From an uncultured Bacteroidales bacterium (lineage in GTDB: Bacteria; Bacteroidota; Bacteroidia; Bacteroidales; F082): a stretch of DNA of 64,000 bases. The stretch spans positions 46,219-110,218 of the forward strand of contig CAJOIF010000018.1 in the NCBI GenBank assembly GCA_905234765.1. Direction: 5' to 3'. Position numbers and translations under genes: made by a program. The number at the start of each line of letters is the position of its first letter. Positions within the stretch are counted from its first letter, which is position 1. Below, one piece after another: positions 44,804 through 53,854 of this stretch. Under the pieces are notes generated by a model. The model was not told the DNA's origin and did not search any database. It saw only the letters and a list, made by a program, of their open reading frames with translations.

Positions 44804-45757
44804 ATGACAAGATTTTTTACCCGTTGCATCTTGGTTGTGGCCGTTTTTCTAGCCCTAGGCCTGACCTCATGCCACAAGTTTTCGGGCCCTTCGGTGCCTG
44901 CCTATATCCATATCGAATCTATTTCAGTCGACTCGCTGACCGACTATTCCGTTTATGGTGCGTCCACGAGCAACATCACCGATGCATGGGTGTATGTCGA
45001 TGACCAGATCATCGGCTGTTATGAATTGCCCGCCACTTTCCCTGTCTTGGAAAAGGGGGAGCATAAGGTGGCGGTCTACGGCGGCATCTGTCTTGACGGC
45101 CGTGGCTCCATGCGCGCTCCTTATTCCTTCTACATGCCTGTGGAGTATAAGAATATGGAGCTGGTAGAAAACCAGATTGACACCCTCAGACCCGTGGTCA
45201 ACTACTATCCCATCAATGAGGGTGTGAAAATTGCCAAGATTGTGGATTTTGAGTCGTCGAACCCAATGGAGTCGACGGCACAGAGCGACACGGGCATGGT
45301 TCGTGTGGTTCGTGCTGAGAATTGGCCTGCTTCCTGCATGGATTATGTGGGCGGCGTGTCGCTTCCTGCTGGCTCTTTGGACTTCACGGTGGCCATAGCC
45401 GATGAGTTCAAGTGCCACAAAGATCTGATGGGCGAAAAGCCTTTGCTCCTCGAGATGGATTACAACACCAACGATACGGTCTTTGTTGGCATCATGTATT
45501 ACGAGAAATACACCCTTGTGCAATGGCCGATGGTGAAAGTGCTGCCCACCGACAAGCAACACGATATCCCGCAGGTTTGGAAGAAGATTTACATCAACCT
45601 CGGCTCCTTGATGCACGAGCATGAGAGTGCCGACTATTTTAAGGTGTATATCACTTCCGACTTGACCGTTTCCGAGTCTTACGGACAGGCGCCCTATTCG
45701 CCTCTGAATGAGCCTCGTCATTATTATTTCGACAATCTGAAAGTGCTTTATAAGTGA
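44804..45757 (+). CDS. Lipoprotein of unknown function
   Basis: 317 residues from ATG 44804 (MTRFFTRCILVVAVFLALG); the longer frame from 44720 overlaps the previous gene. The signal ends at Cys24 (LGLTSC). The body is beta-rich with SVDSLTDYSVYGAST near the start and a conserved-looking PYSPLNEPRHYYFDNLKVLY end, as in sugar-binding jelly rolls. I do not recognise the family. The sugar-phosphate transferase gene starts 13 nt after the stop, so a surface-glycan role is possible. Confidence 0.7.
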   Translation: MTRFFTRCILVVAVFLALGLTSCHKFSGPSVPAYIHIESISVDSLTDYSVYGASTSNITDAWVYVDDQIIGCYELPATFPVLEKGEHKVAVYGGICLDGRGSMRAPYSFYMPVEYKNMELVENQIDTLRPVVNYYPINEGVKIAKIVDFESSNPMESTAQSDTGMVRVVRAENWPASCMDYVGGVSLPAGSLDFTVAIADEFKCHKDLMGEKPLLLEMDYNTNDTVFVGIMYYEKYTLVQWPMVKVLPTDKQHDIPQVWKKIYINLGSLMHEHESADYFKVYITSDLTVSESYGQAPYSPLNEPRHYYFDNLKVLYK

Positions 45758-45770
45758 TATTTCATTGGCA

Positions 45771-47189
45771 ATGAACAAGAAAAAGCTTGAAAGAATATAT
45801 TTCTTCATAGATTGGATCACTTCCATACTCGCCTGGACCCTTTTTTATTTCTTCCGCAAGGCGCATGAAGACCTTTATATCAACTATTGGGATCGCGTCA
45901 CACATTCTTTCGTTACTCCGAGTTTTTGGATGGGCGTTGTCATTATTCCTATCTGTTGGCTGATTCTTCATGCTGTTACGGGTGCCTACGAGAAAGTGTA
46001 CATGAAGTCGCGCCTGAAAGAACTAGGGCAGACATTTTTCATCACTTTGTTGGGTGTAGTCGTCTTGTTTTTTGTTGTCATCCTTGATGATGAAGTTGTG
46101 AGTTACAAGTCTTATTATCAGTCGTTTATCGCTCTGTTTTCTTTCCAGTTCGGCTTGACGTACATCCCACGTCTCATCATTACCACGACGGTTATCAAGC
46201 GCATACGGCAGAAGAAAATAGGGTTCAACACCCTTATTGTGGGCAGCAACGACAATGCTTGTGCCATCTTTAAGGAAATTGAGGAAGAGGTGAAGCCTTC
46301 GGGAAGGCGGATGATAGGTTTTGTCAATGTATATGACCAATCGAAATACAAACTGGCCGAATATCTACCGCATCTCGGCACATACCATGATATTCAAAGT
46401 ATCGTGAAGGAAAATGCGGTGGAGGAGGTCATCATTGCAATTGAGCGTTCGGAGATTCAGGCGATGAATGTGCTGCTCTCCGTCGCCGACCAGACCAATG
46501 TGAAGATTATCCCCGCCATGCAGGACTTGGTGTTTGGCACTGTCAAGCAGTCGGCCATCTGGCAGGCGCCTTTGGTGCAGGTCACGCCCGAACTGATGCC
46601 CGTATGGCAAAGGGTGGTGAAACGCGCTTTCGACATTGTGTCGTCTATCCTGGCTTTAATCGTCTTGTCGCTTGTTTTCTTGGTTTGTGCCATTATTGTG
46701 AAGGCGACTTCGAAAGGTCCTGTCTTCTATGTACAGGAGCGCATCGGCAAGGGAGGCAAACCTTTCAAGATGGCCAAGTTCCGTAGCATGAGGATGGATG
46801 CCGAGGCCGCAGGCACGCCGCAGCTTTCAAGCGACGACGACCCGCGTATCACCAAATTCGGGAAGTTCATGCGCAAGGTGCGCTTGGACGAGATTCCCCA
46901 GTTTTGGACCGTGCTGAAAGGCGACATGTCGCTGGTGGGCTATCGTCCTGAGCGTCAGTATTTCATTGACCAGATTGAAGCGCGCGCGCCATATTACCGT
47001 CTGCTGCTGATGGTGAAACCCGGCATCACGAGTTGGGGCGAGGTGAAATATGGTTATGCGGAGAACGTCGATGAAATGATTGAGAGGCTGAAGTACGATG
47101 TGCTTTACATCGAGAACGTCAGCCTCGCATTGGATATTAAGATTTTGATTTACACGGTTCTGATTGTGGTTCAGGGCCGAGGGAAATAA
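45771..47189 (+). CDS. Exopolysaccharide polyprenyl-glycosylphosphotransferase (WbaP/WcaJ-like)
   Basis: 472 residues from ATG 45771 (MNKKKLERIYFFIDW), two codons after a TTG. About four N-terminal helices are followed by a Rossmann-like CoA-binding-type domain (about 130-270, GFNTLIVGSNDNACAIF). The C-terminal bacterial sugar-transferase domain (about 285-472) has KRAFDIVSSILAL, VQERIGKGGKPFKMAKFRSM and FGKFMRKVRLDEIPQFW, with DMSLVGYRPER. It moves a sugar-1-phosphate onto undecaprenyl phosphate to start a surface glycan. No other glycan genes follow. Confidence 0.9.
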   Translation: MNKKKLERIYFFIDWITSILAWTLFYFFRKAHEDLYINYWDRVTHSFVTPSFWMGVVIIPICWLILHAVTGAYEKVYMKSRLKELGQTFFITLLGVVVLFFVVILDDEVVSYKSYYQSFIALFSFQFGLTYIPRLIITTTVIKRIRQKKIGFNTLIVGSNDNACAIFKEIEEEVKPSGRRMIGFVNVYDQSKYKLAEYLPHLGTYHDIQSIVKENAVEEVIIAIERSEIQAMNVLLSVADQTNVKIIPAMQDLVFGTVKQSAIWQAPLVQVTPELMPVWQRVVKRAFDIVSSILALIVLSLVFLVCAIIVKATSKGPVFYVQERIGKGGKPFKMAKFRSMRMDAEAAGTPQLSSDDDPRITKFGKFMRKVRLDEIPQFWTVLKGDMSLVGYRPERQYFIDQIEARAPYYRLLLMVKPGITSWGEVKYGYAENVDEMIERLKYDVLYIENVSLALDIKILIYTVLIVVQGRGK

Positions 47190-47194
47190 GGGTC

Positions 47195-47875
47195 TTAGAT
47201 GATTCCCTTTTCCAGCAGTAACATGATGGTTTCGATGTCGTCGTCTTCGGGATTGTTGTGCGGGTCGTACTCCGTCTTGAGGTTATAGCCCCACAGCTTG
47301 GCGAAACCTTGGTAGAAGAATGCGCGGACCTTGCCTCTGAGTTCCTGCACCACCTGATAGGAGGTGTGGTTGGTCTCACGGTCGATGAGTCGGATGAGGA
47401 TGGCACCTTGCGTGATAGTCATCTTCTTCAAGTCCTCGGTGTATTGTTCGGTAATCTCGTCTTCGGCTTGTTTCATGAGGCGGCGGCGTTCGGAGGCGCT
47501 GGGAATACCAGCCAGCATGGCATCGTATTCCTTCATCTTTTTGCCGGCCAGTTTGGCGTAAGGAAACACCTTCTTCACGTTTTTGGCCAAGCGGCGGCCT
47601 TTCTGGGTATCGGTGATTTGCAGATAGCGTTGCATCAGGTCGATGTCCAAGTCGGGCAGGGTGACCATCAGCAGGGTGTCGCCGTTCTCGTCAATGCGGC
47701 CGTACACCACGTTGGTCTTGGCTTGGTCGGTGGAGAAATCCACTACTGCCGACTGCGGCTTGGTGACAGTGCTCTTGACGGTCACTTTTTTGGACTCATT
47801 GTTTTTGGCCAGCATTTGGGCGAAACCTGAAACTGCGCATAGGGCGATCAAAACGGTTAATACGATGTTTTTCAT
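47195..47875 (-). CDS. DUF4294 family protein
   Basis: 226 residues with a signal peptide (about 1-19, ending SGFAQ). The family pattern ENGDTLLMVTLPDLDIDLMQRYLQ and the FPYAKLAGKKMKEYDAML block identify DUF4294, found in Bacteroidota with no known function. The C terminus is amphipathic helix plus DPHNNPEDDDIETIM. It runs toward the sugar-transferase gene and lies 5 nt from its stop, so the two 3' ends nearly touch. Its upstream neighbour is clpX, 84 nt away. Confidence 0.82.
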   Translation of the reverse strand: MKNIVLTVLIALCAVSGFAQMLAKNNESKKVTVKSTVTKPQSAVVDFSTDQAKTNVVYGRIDENGDTLLMVTLPDLDIDLMQRYLQITDTQKGRRLAKNVKKVFPYAKLAGKKMKEYDAMLAGIPSASERRRLMKQAEDEITEQYTEDLKKMTITQGAILIRLIDRETNHTSYQVVQELRGKVRAFFYQGFAKLWGYNLKTEYDPHNNPEDDDIETIMLLLEKGII

Positions 47876-47959
47876 GATGATGTTCGTTTTTTATTTGTTC
47901 AACGAACGCGTCTATGCAAGTATTGTGCCAAAAAAACAATCCCTTATAAAACTGGTAAG

Positions 47960-49198
47960 TTATTCTCCCACATGGAGTTTTTGGAGACCAGATTTCTCCA
48001 ACTTGGCCTCCGCGTAAACGCGGTCGATGACCAACTCTGTAGCGTTGATATCGGACGGCAGCTCGAACATGGCGTCGTTGAGGATGGCTTCCATGATGGA
48101 ACGCAGTCCGCGCGCGCCCACCTTGAACTCAATGGCTTTTTCCACCACAAAGTCCAACACCTCGTCTTCGATAATCAGATTGATGTGATCCATGGCGAAG
48201 AGTTTTTGGAACTGTTTCACGAGGGCGTTTTTAGGCTCCACGAGGATGCGTTTCAGTGCGTCTTTGTCCAAGGGGTTAAGGTGCGTGATGATGGGCAGAC
48301 GGCCGACGATTTCGGGAATCAGGCCGAATTTCTTGAGGTCGGCGGGGGAGAGGTATTGCAGCATGTTGTCCTTGTCGAGCATTTCCTTGCTGCTGCTCCC
48401 GTAGCCGATGACGTTGGTGCGTTTGCGGGCGGCGATGATGCGCTCGATGCCGTCGAAGGCACCACCGGCGATGAAGAGGATGTCCTTTGTGTTGATGGCC
48501 ACCATAGGCTGCTCGGGGTGCTTGCGTCCACCCTTGGGCGGTACGTTGACGACAGAGCCTTCCAATAGTTTCAGCATGGCCTGTTGCACACCTTCGCCCG
48601 ACACGTCGCGGGTGATGCTGGGGTTGTCGCTCTTCCTCGCAATCTTGTCGATTTCGTCGATGAAGACGATGCCCCGCTCGGTGGATTGTACGTCGTAGTC
48701 GGCGGCTTGCAGCAGCTTGACGAGGATGTTCTCCACGTCTTCGCCTACATAACCAGCTTCGGTGAGTACGGTGGCATCGGCGATGGCGAAGGGCACGTTG
48801 AGCATCTTGGCGATGGTGCGGGCCAGTAGGGTCTTGCCCGTGCCGGTCTCGCCCACGAGGATGATGTTCGATTTCTCGATTTCCACCTCATCGGCAGCCA
48901 CTTTTTGGCTGATGCGCTTGTAGTGGTTGTAGACGGCAACGGCAAGGGTGCGTTTGGCCTCGTCCTGCCCGATGACATATTGGTCGAGGAAGGCCTTGAT
49001 TTCGGCAGGTTTCTTCAAGGCAAACCCCGTTGTGTCAAAATTGCGGCTTCTGTCTGACTCGCCAAATTGTTCCTTGACGATGGCGTAGGCTTGTTCAGCG
49101 CAACTGTCGCAAATCTCGGCGTCGACACCTTGAATCATCAGCCGTGTTTGAGAGGCTTTCTTGCCACAAAACGCACAGACTCCCTGCTTTTTCGCCAT
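47960..49198 (-). CDS. clpX: ATP-dependent protease ATPase subunit ClpX
   Basis: 412 residues. The N-terminal zinc-binding domain is complete (CAFCGKKAS and CDSCAEQAY, about 8-40). The AAA+ motor follows with Walker [14 protein letters not shown], Walker [15 protein letters not shown], and a C-terminal small domain. ClpX unfolds tagged substrates and feeds them to ClpP, encoded 3 nt upstream on the same strand. Length is normal. It is the last gene of the tRNA-Leu-tig-clpP-clpX transcript. Confidence 0.95.
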   Translation of the reverse strand: MAKKQGVCAFCGKKASQTRLMIQGVDAEICDSCAEQAYAIVKEQFGESDRSRNFDTTGFALKKPAEIKAFLDQYVIGQDEAKRTLAVAVYNHYKRISQKVAADEVEIEKSNIILVGETGTGKTLLARTIAKMLNVPFAIADATVLTEAGYVGEDVENILVKLLQAADYDVQSTERGIVFIDEIDKIARKSDNPSITRDVSGEGVQQAMLKLLEGSVVNVPPKGGRKHPEQPMVAINTKDILFIAGGAFDGIERIIAARKRTNVIGYGSSSKEMLDKDNMLQYLSPADLKKFGLIPEIVGRLPIITHLNPLDKDALKRILVEPKNALVKQFQKLFAMDHINLIIEDEVLDFVVEKAIEFKVGARGLRSIMEAILNDAMFELPSDINATELVIDRVYAEAKLEKSGLQKLHVGE

Positions 49199-49201
49199 CG
49201 T

Positions 49202-49876
49202 TTAGGCCTTTTTGATGAGTATTTCGTCAATCATGCCATAGGCTTTGGCTTCCTCGGCGGTCATCCAGTAGTCGCGGTCGCTGTCGGCCCACACCTTGTC
49301 GTAGGTCTGGCCAGAGTGTTTGGCGATGATTTCGTACAGTTCCTTCTTCAGCTTCTGGATCTCGCGGGCCGTGATTTCAATCTCGGTGGCCTGACCTTCC
49401 ACGCCGCCCATAGGTTGGTGGATCATGATGCGCGAGTGGGGCAGGGCGGAACGCTTTCCAGCGGTGCCGGCGCACATCAACACGGCGGCCATCGAAGCGG
49501 CCATACCAGTGCAGATGGTGGCCACGTCGGGGCTGATGAACTGCATGGTGTCGTAGATGCCCAAGCCGGCGTAGACACTGCCACCAGGCGAGTTGAGGTA
49601 GATCTGGATGTCGCGCTTCGAGTCGGTCGACTCAAGGAAGAGCAGTTGGGCTTGGATGATGTTGGCCACATAGTCGTCGATGGCGGTGCCGAGGAAGATG
49701 ATGCGGTCCATCATCAAGCGGCTAAACACGTCCATCTGGGCCACGTTGAGTTGGCGCTCCTCGATGACGGTGGGGCTGATGTAGCCGCTGTTGTTGATCT
49801 TGGAGATGTATTGCTCAAGTCCGAGGGTGTTCAGCCCTACGTGCTTGGTGGCGTATTTGAAGAACTCGTTGTTCAT
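49202..49876 (-). CDS. clpP: ATP-dependent Clp protease proteolytic subunit
   Basis: 224 residues. The active-site Ser is in CTGMAASMAAVLMCAG and the His in LPHSRIMIHQPMGG; the Asp follows in the later handle region. ClpP forms a barrel of two heptamers that degrades substrates unfolded by ClpX. Its ATG overlaps the trigger-factor stop by 4 nt, so translation is coupled. The N-terminal segment before the catalytic fold is somewhat longer than in E. coli. Confidence 0.95.
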   Translation of the reverse strand: MNNEFFKYATKHVGLNTLGLEQYISKINNSGYISPTVIEERQLNVAQMDVFSRLMMDRIIFLGTAIDDYVANIIQAQLLFLESTDSKRDIQIYLNSPGGSVYAGLGIYDTMQFISPDVATICTGMAASMAAVLMCAGTAGKRSALPHSRIMIHQPMGGVEGQATEIEITAREIQKLKKELYEIIAKHSGQTYDKVWADSDRDYWMTAEEAKAYGMIDEILIKKA

Positions 49877-51222
49877 TTTTTCTCCTCCAGCTTCTTCAAG
49901 AAGTCCTTGTAGTTGGTGTCAGTATAGTTGATGTTCATCTTGCCTTTCAGGAAGTTGGTCATCTTCACGTCGGCCAGTTGGTTCTTCAGGTGCTCCACTT
50001 GCTGGGCATCCTTGAGGTAGTTGGCGGCAATTTTGTCGAGGTTGGTCTTCATGTCGTCTTCCAATGTGGCGTAGTCGATGCCGGGGAAGATTTGTTTCAG
50101 AACGAATTGCTTCAGCTCCTCGTCGGTGACGATAAGTTCAGTGTTGGCGGAAGCGATGCTGTCTTCGATGAGTTGCCAACGCAATCCCTTTACGTAGTTG
50201 CTTTCATAGTTCTTCTCCACATCTTCGGCAGTAATTTTGCCTTGGCTGTTTTCCACAATCCAGCGTTTCAGGAAAGCGTCGGGCAGGTCGAACTTGGCGG
50301 CGGCCACCAGCTCGTCAATCATCTTGTTGAAGAGGATGGGGTCGGTTTCGGCCACAAACTGCTTCTCCATTTCTTCCTTCACTTTGGCTTTGAAAGTGTC
50401 AAGGTCTTTCACTTCTTGTTTCGGGAAGATCTTCTCGAAGAACTCTTCGTTCAGTTCAGGCTTCTCGTTGCGGATGGCGTCGTCGATGATGACGTTGAAG
50501 TCGGAAGCGGCGGGAGCGTCTTGGCCCAATATCTTGGCGGCTTCTTCTTCCGAGCCGAACACCTTGGCGAAGTTGACGATAAACTCAGCACCCACTTCCT
50601 TGTCGATGAATTTCTTGCGTTGGGTCTTGTTCTTGATTTGGCTCATGTTGAAGTAAAGGCCGTCCTTCTGGAAACCGCCTTCCACTTCTTTGCCGTCCTT
50701 GGCCTCACGGATTTTGATTTCGAGGCGGTCGTCCTCGCCCACGGTCTCGGGATGAGAGGTGTTGGGATTGCGGCTAACGATATCGTCAATGGCATGCTGG
50801 ATGTCTTCTTCTTCAGGGACGATGTGATAGAAGTCAACCATCGTATTGGTATAGTCGATATTGATTTCGGGACGCAGGGCCGCTTCGAAGCAGAAGTCCA
50901 TGTTGTCCTGGTTCTCAAGGTCGTTAGGTTGCTGGTTTTCCAGGTCGCTCAGCGGGTAGCCGATGACATTGAGTTTGTTGTCGACGATATGTTTGTTGAG
51001 GCTTTCGGAAACGAGCGTATTGAGGGCCTCCATCTTTGCGCTGGTGCCATACATCTTTTTAATCATACCCATGGGCACCATGCCTTGGCGGAATCCAGGA
51101 ATGCTGGCACGTTGCCTCATTTGCTTCAAAGTCTTTTCAACGTTCTCTTGATAGTCGGCTTTCTCGACGCTAATCTTGATGGAGATCAGGTTCTCCCCTT
51201 TTGTAGTTTGTGTGATGTTCAT
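49873..51222 (-). CDS. tig: Trigger factor
   Basis: 449 residues. The N-terminal ribosome-binding domain has PGFRQGMVPMGMIKKMYG (GFRxGxxP signature) at about 41-58. A central FKBP-type PPIase-like region (about 160-245, DDRLEIKIREAKDGKEVEGG) and a long helical C-terminal chaperone domain follow. It folds new chains at the ribosome exit. The operon order tig-clpP-clpX is common. It starts only 27 nt after the tRNA-Leu 3' end with no promoter between, so it probably uses the tRNA promoter. Confidence 0.95.
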   Translation of the reverse strand: MNITQTTKGENLISIKISVEKADYQENVEKTLKQMRQRASIPGFRQGMVPMGMIKKMYGTSAKMEALNTLVSESLNKHIVDNKLNVIGYPLSDLENQQPNDLENQDNMDFCFEAALRPEINIDYTNTMVDFYHIVPEEEDIQHAIDDIVSRNPNTSHPETVGEDDRLEIKIREAKDGKEVEGGFQKDGLYFNMSQIKNKTQRKKFIDKEVGAEFIVNFAKVFGSEEEAAKILGQDAPAASDFNVIIDDAIRNEKPELNEEFFEKIFPKQEVKDLDTFKAKVKEEMEKQFVAETDPILFNKMIDELVAAAKFDLPDAFLKRWIVENSQGKITAEDVEKNYESNYVKGLRWQLIEDSIASANTELIVTDEELKQFVLKQIFPGIDYATLEDDMKTNLDKIAANYLKDAQQVEHLKNQLADVKMTNFLKGKMNINYTDTNYKDFLKKLEEKK

Positions 51223-51249
51223 TTTAATATATTGATTTTCTGTAATTTG

Positions 51250-51331
51250 TGCGGATGAAGGGACTCGAACCCTTACTTCGTGAGAAACTAGATCCTAAGT
51301 CTAGCGCGTCTACCAATTCCGCCACACCCGC
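51250..51331 (-). tRNA. tRNA-Leu (TAG)
   Basis: 82 nt on the minus strand. The acceptor GCGGGTG pairs with CATCCGC (one G-U). The anticodon loop is CTTAGGA with anticodon TAG, flanked by CTAGA and TCTAG. A long variable arm and TTCGAGT in the T loop are present. CCA is not encoded. tig begins 27 nt downstream. Confidence 0.95.
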
Positions 51332-51344
51332 AATTTTGAGGGCG

Positions 51345-51352
51345 CAAAGATA
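51345..51352 (-). promoter_or_regulatory. Promoter -7 box for tRNA-Leu-tig-clpP-clpX
   Basis: Reads TATCTTTG on the minus strand, 13 nt before the tRNA-Leu 5' end. No other box is seen before tig. Confidence 0.7.
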
Positions 51353-51382
51353 CAAATTTTCTCTGAATTTCACCTTAATTAA

Positions 51383-52525
51383 TTAGTTCTTTACATCCAA
51401 GGCTTCCCGTAGAGCGTTTCCTATCAACATGAAAGCCAACACGAGGAGCATGATGGCGATGCCAGGTAGGATGGCGAGATAGGCCGCGTCGAGGATGATG
51501 AAAGCGTAGTTTTCCTTGATCATGCTGCCCCATGAGGGCATGGGCGGCTGCACACCGATGCCCAAGAAACTCAAACCCGCCTCAAGCAGGATGGACGAGG
51601 CAAAATTGGCTGCGGAAACCACGATGATGGGATTGAGGATATTGGGCAAGATATGCTTGAAGATGATGCGCAAGTCCTTGAAGCCCAAGGCTCTTCCTGC
51701 TTCGACGAAAGTGGTCTCGCGGATGGAAAGGATTTGCCCTCTGACGATACGTGCCACCTCAACCCACATGGTCAAGCCTACGGCGATGAACACTTGAGCA
51801 ATGCCCTTGCCCAAGGCGAAAGTGATGGCGATGACCAGCAGCAGGGTAGGGATGGACCACACTACGTTGATGAACCACACCACTGCGTCGTCGACCTTGC
51901 CACGGAAGAAACCGCCCAAACTGCCGACAATAATGCCGATCATCAAGCTGAGCAGCACGGCGATGAAACCTACTGTTAGACTGATGCGACTACCCAAAAT
52001 CAGGCGGCTGAGGAAGTCACGACCAAACTGGTCGGTGCCTAGGAGGAACTTGCGGTGTTTCACGCAATGGCTTCTGATATAGGAGCTGGCTTCGTCGTCG
52101 GAGGAAAAGGCCTTTTTTGCAAGTTCTTTGTTGTCAATAGTTTCTGTTCTTGGCGTAGAGCTGCTTTCCGACTGGTAGAGGTAGACCGTGGTCGATACCT
52201 TATTAATATGCAGGCTGTCGAAAGGCAGGTAGGTGCAGTCGTCGGGGCGGCCATGCAGCAGGCATTGGAAAAACGGAGTCTTTGTGGGCGGCATCTCTTT
52301 GGGAACCATCAGCATGTCGATCTCAAAACCAGGCTTCTTTGTGCTGATTTCCAAAAGTTGGCGGTTGGCGTTGGGTGTCTTGTCAGGGATGACGAGATAG
52401 GCAAACAGGGCCAACAATGCCCAAACGATGACATAGAAACACGACAGCATCCCGAGCTTGTTGCTGCAGAAACGTTTCCAAGCCAATGCTTTAGGGGACT
52501 GGTTCTGTGTCTGTTTCTCATCCAT
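51383..52525 (-). CDS. Peptide/nickel ABC transporter permease (DppC/OppC-like)
   Basis: 380 residues. An N-terminal helix (MLSCFYVIVWALLALFAYLVI) is followed by a soluble insert of about 110 residues, then the BPD_transp_1 core with GTDQFGRDFLSRLILGSRISL, the EAA-loop region EAGRALGFKDLRIIFKHILPN and SILLEAGLSFLGIG. It is the second permease of an oligopeptide-type importer or exporter. The ATPase, first permease and binding protein are not in the window. It has its own promoter and is single here. Confidence 0.88.
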   Translation of the reverse strand: MDEKQTQNQSPKALAWKRFCSNKLGMLSCFYVIVWALLALFAYLVIPDKTPNANRQLLEISTKKPGFEIDMLMVPKEMPPTKTPFFQCLLHGRPDDCTYLPFDSLHINKVSTTVYLYQSESSSTPRTETIDNKELAKKAFSSDDEASSYIRSHCVKHRKFLLGTDQFGRDFLSRLILGSRISLTVGFIAVLLSLMIGIIVGSLGGFFRGKVDDAVVWFINVVWSIPTLLLVIAITFALGKGIAQVFIAVGLTMWVEVARIVRGQILSIRETTFVEAGRALGFKDLRIIFKHILPNILNPIIVVSAANFASSILLEAGLSFLGIGVQPPMPSWGSMIKENYAFIILDAAYLAILPGIAIMLLVLAFMLIGNALREALDVKN

Positions 52526-52547
52526 TGGTGAACCTTTTTTGCGCCGT

Positions 52548-52555
52548 CAAAAATA
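52548..52555 (-). promoter_or_regulatory. Promoter -7 box for the DppC/OppC-like gene
   Basis: Reads TATTTTTG on the minus strand, 22 nt before ATG 52525. Confidence 0.65.
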
Positions 52556-52638
52556 CGGATTTCGCTCCTGATATGGCGGAGAAAAAAGAAAAAATGAAAA
52601 TTTTGAGCAAAAAGTGGCTCTGTTTCGGAAAAAAGTCC

Positions 52639-52646
52639 TATTTTTG
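52639..52646 (+). promoter_or_regulatory. Promoter -7 box for tRNA-His
   Basis: TATTTTTG, 30 nt before the tRNA. Confidence 0.7.
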
Positions 52647-52676
52647 CAGCCGCATTCCGAAAGAGCGGAACAGATG

Positions 52677-52750
52677 GTGGGTGTAGCTCAGCTGGTTAGA
52701 GTACCGGATTGTGGTTCCGAGGGTCGTGGGTTCGAATCCCATCTCCCACC
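52677..52750 (+). tRNA. tRNA-His (GTG)
   Basis: 74 nt counted from G1; the encoded G at 52676 can serve as G-1 opposite C73. The acceptor GTGGGTG pairs with CTCCCAC except for a T-T at 6-67. The anticodon arm is CCGGA, loop TTGTGGT with anticodon GTG, TCCGA, leaving a C-A mismatch at 27-43. The T loop is TTCGAAT. CCA is not encoded. A terminator follows. Confidence 0.93.
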
Positions 52751-52761
52751 CTGAAGCAGGA

Positions 52762-52788
52762 AGAGGTTCAGTCGAGCCTCTTTTTTTG
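52762..52788 (+). terminator. Intrinsic terminator after tRNA-His
   Basis: 8-bp stem AGAGGTTC with GAGCCTCT (one G-U), loop AGTC, then seven T. Confidence 0.75.
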
Positions 52789-52820
52789 TTGGCACAACAG
52801 ATGATTTGCTGGAAATTGTG

Positions 52821-52828
52821 TACTTTTG
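52821..52828 (+). promoter_or_regulatory. Promoter -7 box for ruvX-def-lipoprotein
   Basis: TACTTTTG, 17 nt before the ruvX ATG at 52846. Confidence 0.7.
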
Positions 52829-52845
52829 CACCTCAAATGTAGAAC

Positions 52846-53268
52846 ATGGCTAGGATAATGGCTATCGACCTTGGAAGGAAACGCAGCGGTATCGCTGTCA
52901 CAGACCCATTGCAAATTATCGCGAACGGGTTGACGACAGTGGCATCGCATCAACTTGTCGATTTCGTGTTGACTTACGTGAAGACGGAGGAGGTTGAGCA
53001 GATCGTCATCGGTGAGCCGAAAGACATGAAGAACAACCCTTCCGACTGTTCGAAATACATTGAGCCCATCGTCAACCGCCTGAAAAAGATGCTGCCCGAA
53101 ATGAAAATCGTGCGTTACGATGAGCGCTTCACCTCGGTCATGGCGCATCAGACTATGATTGACGCAGGTCTCAGCAAGTCGCGCCGACAGGACAAGGAAT
53201 TGGTCGACACCATTGCCGCCACCATTATCCTACAATCTTATATGGAATCAATAAAAAATAGAATATGA
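52846..53268 (+). CDS. ruvX: Holliday junction resolvase-like protein RuvX (YqgF)
   Basis: 140 residues with an RNase H-like fold. Motifs: RIMAIDLGRKRSGIAVTDP (first Asp), VIGEPKDMKNN, YDERFTSVMAHQTM (Glu) and DKELVDTIAATIILQSYME (last Asp). YqgF/RuvX is linked to Holliday junction processing and to rRNA maturation in other bacteria. Its stop overlaps the def ATG by 4 nt, so the pair is coupled. Length is normal. Confidence 0.93.
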   Translation: MARIMAIDLGRKRSGIAVTDPLQIIANGLTTVASHQLVDFVLTYVKTEEVEQIVIGEPKDMKNNPSDCSKYIEPIVNRLKKMLPEMKIVRYDERFTSVMAHQTMIDAGLSKSRRQDKELVDTIAATIILQSYMESIKNRI

Positions 53269-53834
53269 TTTTACCTATTGTTGCATACGGTCACCCCACA
53301 TTGAAAGCTGTCGCCCAGCCCATCACACCCGATTATCCCGAATTGGAGACGCTGTTGAAGGACATGTGGGAGACCTTGGCGCATTCCGAAGGTGTCGGTT
53401 TGGCCGCCCCGCAAGTCAACAAGTCCATCCGTCTGTTCATCGTTGACGGCAACCCGTTTTATCCCGACTATCCGGATGGCAAGGACTTCAAGCAGGTCTT
53501 CATCAACGCTGAACTCCTTGAGACCTTCGGCGACCCTGTGCCTTTTAAGGAAGGTTGCCTCAGCCTGCCCAACATATACGAAGAGGTGATGCGTCCCGAC
53601 AAGATTCGTATCAAGTATCTCGACGAGAACTTCCAAGAGCACGAAGAGGTCTTTGAAGGCATCCGTGCCCGTATCATCCAACATGAATACGACCATTTGG
53701 AGGGTCATGTCCATGTGGACCGCATCGCACCGTTGCGCAAGACGTTGCTACAAGGCAAGTTGCGTGCCATCTCCGAAGGCAAATGCGATGTGGATTACCG
53801 CATGATTTTTCCAAACAAGAAAAGACGCAGATAA
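53265..53834 (+). CDS. def: Peptide deformylase
   Basis: 189 residues. All three deformylase motifs are present: GVGLAAPQVN, EGCLSLPN (metal-ligand Cys) and QHEYDHLEG (HExxH). It removes the formyl group from the initiator methionine of new proteins, upstream of methionine aminopeptidase. It overlaps ruvX by 4 nt. The TPR-like lipoprotein gene starts 20 nt after the stop, so the three probably share a transcript. Confidence 0.95.
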   Translation: MILPIVAYGHPTLKAVAQPITPDYPELETLLKDMWETLAHSEGVGLAAPQVNKSIRLFIVDGNPFYPDYPDGKDFKQVFINAELLETFGDPVPFKEGCLSLPNIYEEVMRPDKIRIKYLDENFQEHEEVFEGIRARIIQHEYDHLEGHVHVDRIAPLRKTLLQGKLRAISEGKCDVDYRMIFPNKKRRR

Positions 53835-53854
53835 TTGAAAAAATCACTTATATT

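Noticed and set aside
49978..51258. A 426-residue open frame antisense to trigger factor, and others antisense to clpP
   Set aside because: They mirror strongly conserved genes on the other strand, have no ribosome site or promoter, and show low-complexity hydrophobic peptides.
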